Part shown: positions 59,818 to 64,000 of the stretch, piece by piece
Layout: each line of letters starts with the position of its first letter
Position numbering within the stretch: the first letter of the stretch is position 1
Assembly (NCBI GenBank): GCA_031761405.1
Contig: JASEVX010000010.1
Location: 10,590,741 to 10,654,740 of the forward strand
From: Serripes groenlandicus
Taxonomy: Eukaryota; Mollusca; Bivalvia; Cardiida; Cardiidae
Reading direction: 5' to 3'
Length of the DNA stretch: 64,000 bases
Program-made: the position numbers and the translations under genes
The notes under the pieces: model-generated
Database searches by the model: none
Told to the model about the DNA's origin: nothing
The model's input: the letters and a program-made list of their open reading frames with translations, nothing else

Positions 59818-60525
59818 TTCGGCGATAGCTGTTTAACCTCAGTTTTGACCTGGATGTTTAACAAATAATCTAGATTGTAGACCAATCAAATGATTTAGAT
59901 TGTTGACCAATCAAATGTTGTATTTAATGAATAATGTCGAAGAAATAAATGAAATGAAATGTTTTGATTGGTTCACAGTAAAGTTGGCAATCCTACGAGA
60001 GGCACTAATAAGATGAAGTTTTAAAATGTTTTGCCTACTAACTTTAAATTATTTTCCTTAAGAAATAAATTTCAGAGAATAAAATCAGGAAAACGTATGA
60101 AATATAATATTTAAGAGCAGAATATGAATTATGTTTGAAACATTATAAGTTTTCAGTTATTTATCGTCAATTGAAACTTATACACCTCTTGGAAGCCTCG
60201 CGTAATCTCCAGTCATGTGGCGTATTCTCGGCCTTGATAATCTATTTTTAGAAACTGAAGCTGGTTGGAGATGGCCTATTAGCCTTTGGTAAACACATAG
60301 ATTATTGCTTGTTCCATTTCTTAGTGTTGTCTCATACTGGTCGCCGTTTATCTTTTTTAAAGATATTTCTTGTTTTAAATAAAAGTAAATCTTGGTAAAG
60401 ACAAAGTGGTCGAAAATCTGATAATAAAAGAGTTTTAATGATATATACATCTTCATACTATATGAGCTGTTCCATGAGAAAACCAACATTATGGACTTTG
60501 CGTTATGTATTGACCTGGATTAGCG
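59818..60525. repeat. Direct copy of the 44.98-45.66 kb block
   Basis: Near-identical text from TTCGGCGATAGCTGTT to AAGTGGTCGAAAATCTGATA and on into a MITE-C left end (60463). Confidence 0.85.
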
Positions 60526-60619
60526 CAAATTTTATAATTCATAAAAAAAATACTGATTGTTTTGATTAGTATCGCCGTTTATCTTTTTTAAAGATATTTC
60601 TTGTTGAATGCATTCAACA

Positions 60620-60770
60620 TGCATTTAGTTTTATCACAGCGTTTCCTGGGTAAGTTTCCAATATACGACTGGTCCATATATCCATGCATCAACGAGTCAA
60701 TCGTTATATTTATCCCACAACCAAGAGCGAAAGCCATTAACAACACTTTCAAATTATTTGAAGGACGGAT
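60620..60770 (-). mobile_element. SINE fragment
   Basis: GTTTCCTGGGTAAGTTTCCA and CTGGTCCATAT match the inverted body of the 59092 SINE. Confidence 0.55.
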
Positions 60771-60885
60771 GTACCTAAATCTAACTAAAATATTTACAAT
60801 AGGGTTCACTTATTTGGGAGGCCAAAGATAACAAGGGTGGTTATAAGGACTAATTTGAGTTATATGTTTTTTCTTATTATGGAAT

Positions 60886-61089
60886 GTGTTGTTGTTCAGT
60901 GGCGATCTACCAAGCCCTGAAGTGGAATCAGTGCTTCTGTCTCTTAGCGATTCTCTTAACAGCATATATCTATCTGTGCGAGCAGTGTTGTTCCTTCTTC
61001 TAGTTGGAAATGGAATTGATTTAAACCCAGGACCTCCTATAAAACAGACGAATACTATCTCTCGATTAACTGGTATACCCGGTCGGTAG
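60886..61089 (+). CDS. Short ORF with a 2A-like (NPGP) motif, probable retroelement remnant
   Basis: The ORF reads through VRAVLFLLLVGNGIDLNPGP (last residues 60973-61035) and stops 18 codons later. Hydrophobic leader plus G-I-D-L-N-P-G-P fits the 2A ribosome-skipping consensus G-D-V-E-x-N-P-G-P, with G for D and D for E. Such peptides are known at the N-terminus of invertebrate non-LTR retrotransposon ORFs. There is no in-frame ATG. GTTGTTCAG just before 60900 could be an acceptor. No reverse transcriptase follows, so it is a fragment. Confidence 0.45.
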   Translation: MLLFSGDLPSPEVESVLLSLSDSLNSIYLSVRAVLFLLLVGNGIDLNPGPPIKQTNTISRLTGIPGR

Positions 61090-61594
61090 AGGATCTAGAA
61101 AGGCAACACTCGATGACGAGTCTTGTATTCGTAATGGTTCAATTGAAGTATCCAACAGTGTAGGAATAGTGCCCCCGTCGTTCACAGAGAAATAATTCTA
61201 GTAATTATGATAACCATGCAATAGGTTGGAAACTAGATCAACAACTACAATTACAAGTAATGGCACGTATGGTCTCAGTACAACAATAATTGTCCTTAGA
61301 CGACAGTACTGTCGGTGTTTTTCAAATTACATCTCAATCGTAGAAGGGTTTGCTTATGTATATAAACTAAAGACAACTTTCAGTTTGAGACACTATAGAC
61401 TCATTTTTCCTATTCATATGGCAGAGAAGATTTCCACTTTATATGATGTTGAAATTCATGAACGGAAACTTGTTGAATAATATAAGACAGAACCAAGATG
61501 CTTATGTTTTACTTGCTACATATGAAAAATTAAGCATTGAATTCTTACAAGATTTCAATGTAAATGACCGTAATGAGCTATTACGGAAAGGGTT

Positions 61595-62030
61595 TAACCA
61601 TTTCCCATTAGCAGAAGCCATTTGACACATATGCAGCAGACCTCATTTAAAACAGTCAAGACAAAAGGAGAAATTGCTCATCTTGATCAATTTCCCCTGA
61701 TGTCACATTTACTTCAACTCTTTTTAAAAAATATTTTCATTTAAATATTTAAAAATATATGTATTCAAAGTCGTCTGCAGTAGACTTGTTGTACCTGGGA
61801 AACATACAGGCAATATGTCTTTTGCTGTAGTAAGCCCTTCCCTACCTGCATTGTGACGCATGTGCAGCAGAGGACATTAGAAAACATTGTGGCAAAAGGC
61901 GAAGTTGCTTATCATGTTCAATTTTCTCAATAGATATACAGTATCTTTATTTATAGTGAATTCCATATGTTTGTTGACTATATTTTGACAAAGTCGTCTG
62001 CAGTTATGCTTTGTTGTTTGTGGGAAAGGG
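61595..62030. mobile_element. Two decayed MITE-A copies
   Basis: 61595-61803 and about 61833-62030. Both keep CTGCAG(C/T)AGAC arms; their hairpins are damaged. Confidence 0.65.
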
Positions 62031-62035
62031 TTACA

Positions 62036-62630
62036 TCGTCCACAATAGCAATCCGATATCACTGATTAAAATGGCGTTCACACTAACTTATTCAATTTTC
62101 ACGAGGTCGCAGTATGGTCAATTAATAACAAACAATAATGGCTTTGAGGTCAAACACAGTTCAATACGTTTCGGCTTTCTTGCGAGCCAATAGTTCTATG
62201 ACTCGTACTTGAATGTGGTCGAACGTTAGTTTGTTGAAACTCATGACAAAAGTCCCTATGTCTTAAATGTAAACAACGGTGTATGTATATGCATTCATAC
62301 ATTGTTTGTGAATATATGCATTCGAACTCATAAAACCCTGACACTACCATTCCCAACATATTTTTCAAAATTCAGATATCTTTCCTAATGTTTGGTACTA
62401 CTTTTAAGGGTTTTCTTAAGGAACGACATTTTTGGAGTCTTGTTTCCATATTTACTATGTATTTCTGTTTGAAATCGGGGAGGTAGTTAATGTATGCTTT
62501 TCAAAATGCCACATTGTAATAGACAGTTCCTCAATTAATGGTAAATATTTGAAAACATTTAAATCAATGCACGGGCAACTTAAAAATAGATGACATTTTT
62601 TTTATCTCAAATTATTTTTAAATAATTTTG
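62036..62630. other. Intergenic, no gene seen
   Basis: AT-rich, with a TTTGTTGAAACTCATGACAA stretch. No splice-consistent ORF. Confidence 0.45.
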
Positions 62631-63053
62631 TAGAAATATTTCGTGGATGACCCTCAATCAGATACTTTCAAGCCTTGTTGATTAGTCGAAAAACATGGCC
62701 GCCGTTAGGCGGGCTATCTTGCCTTATATGGCTATAGTGAAAACTTTAAAAATCTTCTTCTCCGAAATAATTTTGTAGAATTGTAGCCATTTTGATTGGT
62801 CTTAAAATAAGGCTGCCAGAGGGGCGGGGCTGTTAGCCATATATTTGCTTTAGTAAAAATCTTCTCCTCCCAAACTATTTGGCAGATTTTTAAATAATTT
62901 TGCAGAAATGTTCCTTGTGTGACACTCTTCAAGATTCCTTCAAGCCATGGTGATTGGTAAAAAAAGATGGTCAACAGGAAGCGGGGCTGTTTGGAGATTT
63001 AACTTTTGCCTAATGGCAGTAGAGCGATATTGGTCCTATTGGGCCTCTTGTAT
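62630..63053 (+). mobile_element. Tandem-core element, degenerate
   Basis: Core units with AAATAATTTTGTAGAAATAT, TTCAAGCCTTGTTGATTAG and GGCCGCCGTTAGGCGGG, ending GGCCTCTTGT. Confidence 0.65.
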
Positions 63054-63413
63054 TCGCTTACCTGACCACACAATGAGTTTATCTGGTTGACTGTGTGGTT
63101 GGCATGACGCATCACATTGCATAAGTCAGGTCAGCGACCCAGGCTTGTCTTGTGTATCGGAAACTATATTTTGATTTAATTTAGCCGGAATTAACTTGAA
63201 TCCTGATTTAAACGATAATTATAATTTTCAGACTTTTATAATTTATATTTTTTTCGTAATGTTAATGCAACTCTATTTGAAAAAAATATATAAATCACTA
63301 ATTTAGTCTTCATGTTTTATTATGCAGACAAATATTTTTATCTCTGACGCGGCTCCCGTGAATGCCAAAGGTATCATGTTATATTGCTTCCGTCACGTGA
63401 GGCATATGAACTA

Positions 63414-63701
63414 TTGATTGATTGATTGGGGTTTAACGCCGTTTTTAACAATTTCTCAGTTATATCACGGCGGCCAGTTCACCTACTCATGCATTTCCTG
63501 GTTTTCTCACACCAGTACTCCATACAACAATCTTCCCAAGCTGGCTGCGTTTCCACATAGACTTAGCCCATTGGTGGAAGACGAATGACGCATGTCGCAT
63601 TGACTTTTGTCAATAGTCGGAAGGAAAGTTGGCCGAGCCGGGATTCGAACTCACAACCCCTGGATTGACAGCCCGCGTCGCTACTGACTATGCTACCGCA
63701 G
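63414..63701 (-). mobile_element. tRNA-derived SINE, full length
   Basis: ATGAACTA flanks it (63406-63413 and 63702-63709). Contains the B-box GGTTGTGAGTTCGAATCCC on the minus strand; the A-box is damaged (GTAGCATAGTCAGTAGCG). Confidence 0.88.
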
Positions 63702-63879
63702 ATGAACTAAGCCAGTGAATGAGAAAATGAACAAGTTTGCTTAAGTGAACACTATAGATTATATCCAGATCAGCATTTACATCTGCACAGTCTGATCAAG
63801 ATCTACATTGTTCACATATTACTTACACAAGCTTATTAACAATATTCTGTGAATGAGAGTATGTTTTGATAAGACTGGG

Positions 63880-64000
63880 CAGCTTGACAAAAAGCGAAAT
63901 TGCTCATGATAAGCAGTTTATCCTATTGCAATAATGTGTTCAATGCAGTCAGCTGCAGAAGCGTCAGAAAGCGTCTGTTTGTGGGAAATGTTAAAGTGAA
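63880..64000. mobile_element. MITE-A fragment at window end
   Basis: Decayed hairpin (GAAATTGCTC...GAGCA-like) and right end GTCAGAAAGCGTCTGTTTGT then GGGAAATG-TTAA. Confidence 0.65.

Overview
The window is eukaryotic: AT-rich, intron-bearing and saturated with interspersed repeats. The repeat types point to a bivalve mollusc: tRNA-derived SINEs ending in a GGCGTTAAACCCCAATCAAT-type tail, tandem-core elements that begin TTTTTAGCTCACC and end GGCCCTCTTGTTT, and short palindromic DNA transposons. The species cannot be fixed from sequence alone.

Left part (1 to about 28.7 kb): the 3' half of one gene on the + strand. Ten exons (1455-1513, 6301-6368, 7672-7739, 10576-10699, 11719-11775, 13711-13846, 15208-15246, 16732-16834, 18482-18591, 28294-28388) join in one open frame with GT/AG borders and compatible phases. 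They encode about 286 residues of a WD40 propeller ending in a stop codon. By comparison with the FAN family this is the C-terminus of NSMAF/FAN, the BEACH-WD40 adaptor of neutral sphingomyelinase activation; the BEACH part lies left of the window. The introns are made largely of transposon copies, above all a roughly 220-bp MITE flanked by TTAA with ends CCCTTTCCC...GGGAAAGGG (piggyBac-like signature; called MITE-A here). The last intron (9.7 kb) holds three long arrays of a ~166-bp tandem-core element whose units carry a GC-rich motif close to the CTCF consensus.

Middle part (28.7 to 36.2 kb): intergenic, still dense in MITE-A, including a trimer whose members share single TTAA sites.

Right part (36.3 to 64 kb): MITE-A almost disappears until 53.6 kb and other foldback elements, SINEs and duplicated blocks take over. 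Inside it I find a candidate small gene on the + strand in four exons (36409-36579, 40463-40520, 45751-45888, 47841-47887) with matching splice phases, an upstream cluster of CRE-like sites and a poly(A) signal with a GT-rich downstream element. It would encode a 137-residue proline-rich protein that I do not recognise. Beyond it are a broken PIF/Harbinger transposase (49.0-49.3 kb, - strand), an ORF with one membrane segment (49.3-49.7 kb), a 2A-like NPGP peptide ORF (60.9-61.1 kb) and several duplicated or inverted blocks.

No rRNA, CRISPR or bacterial features are present. Most short ORFs in the window are fragments of repeats.
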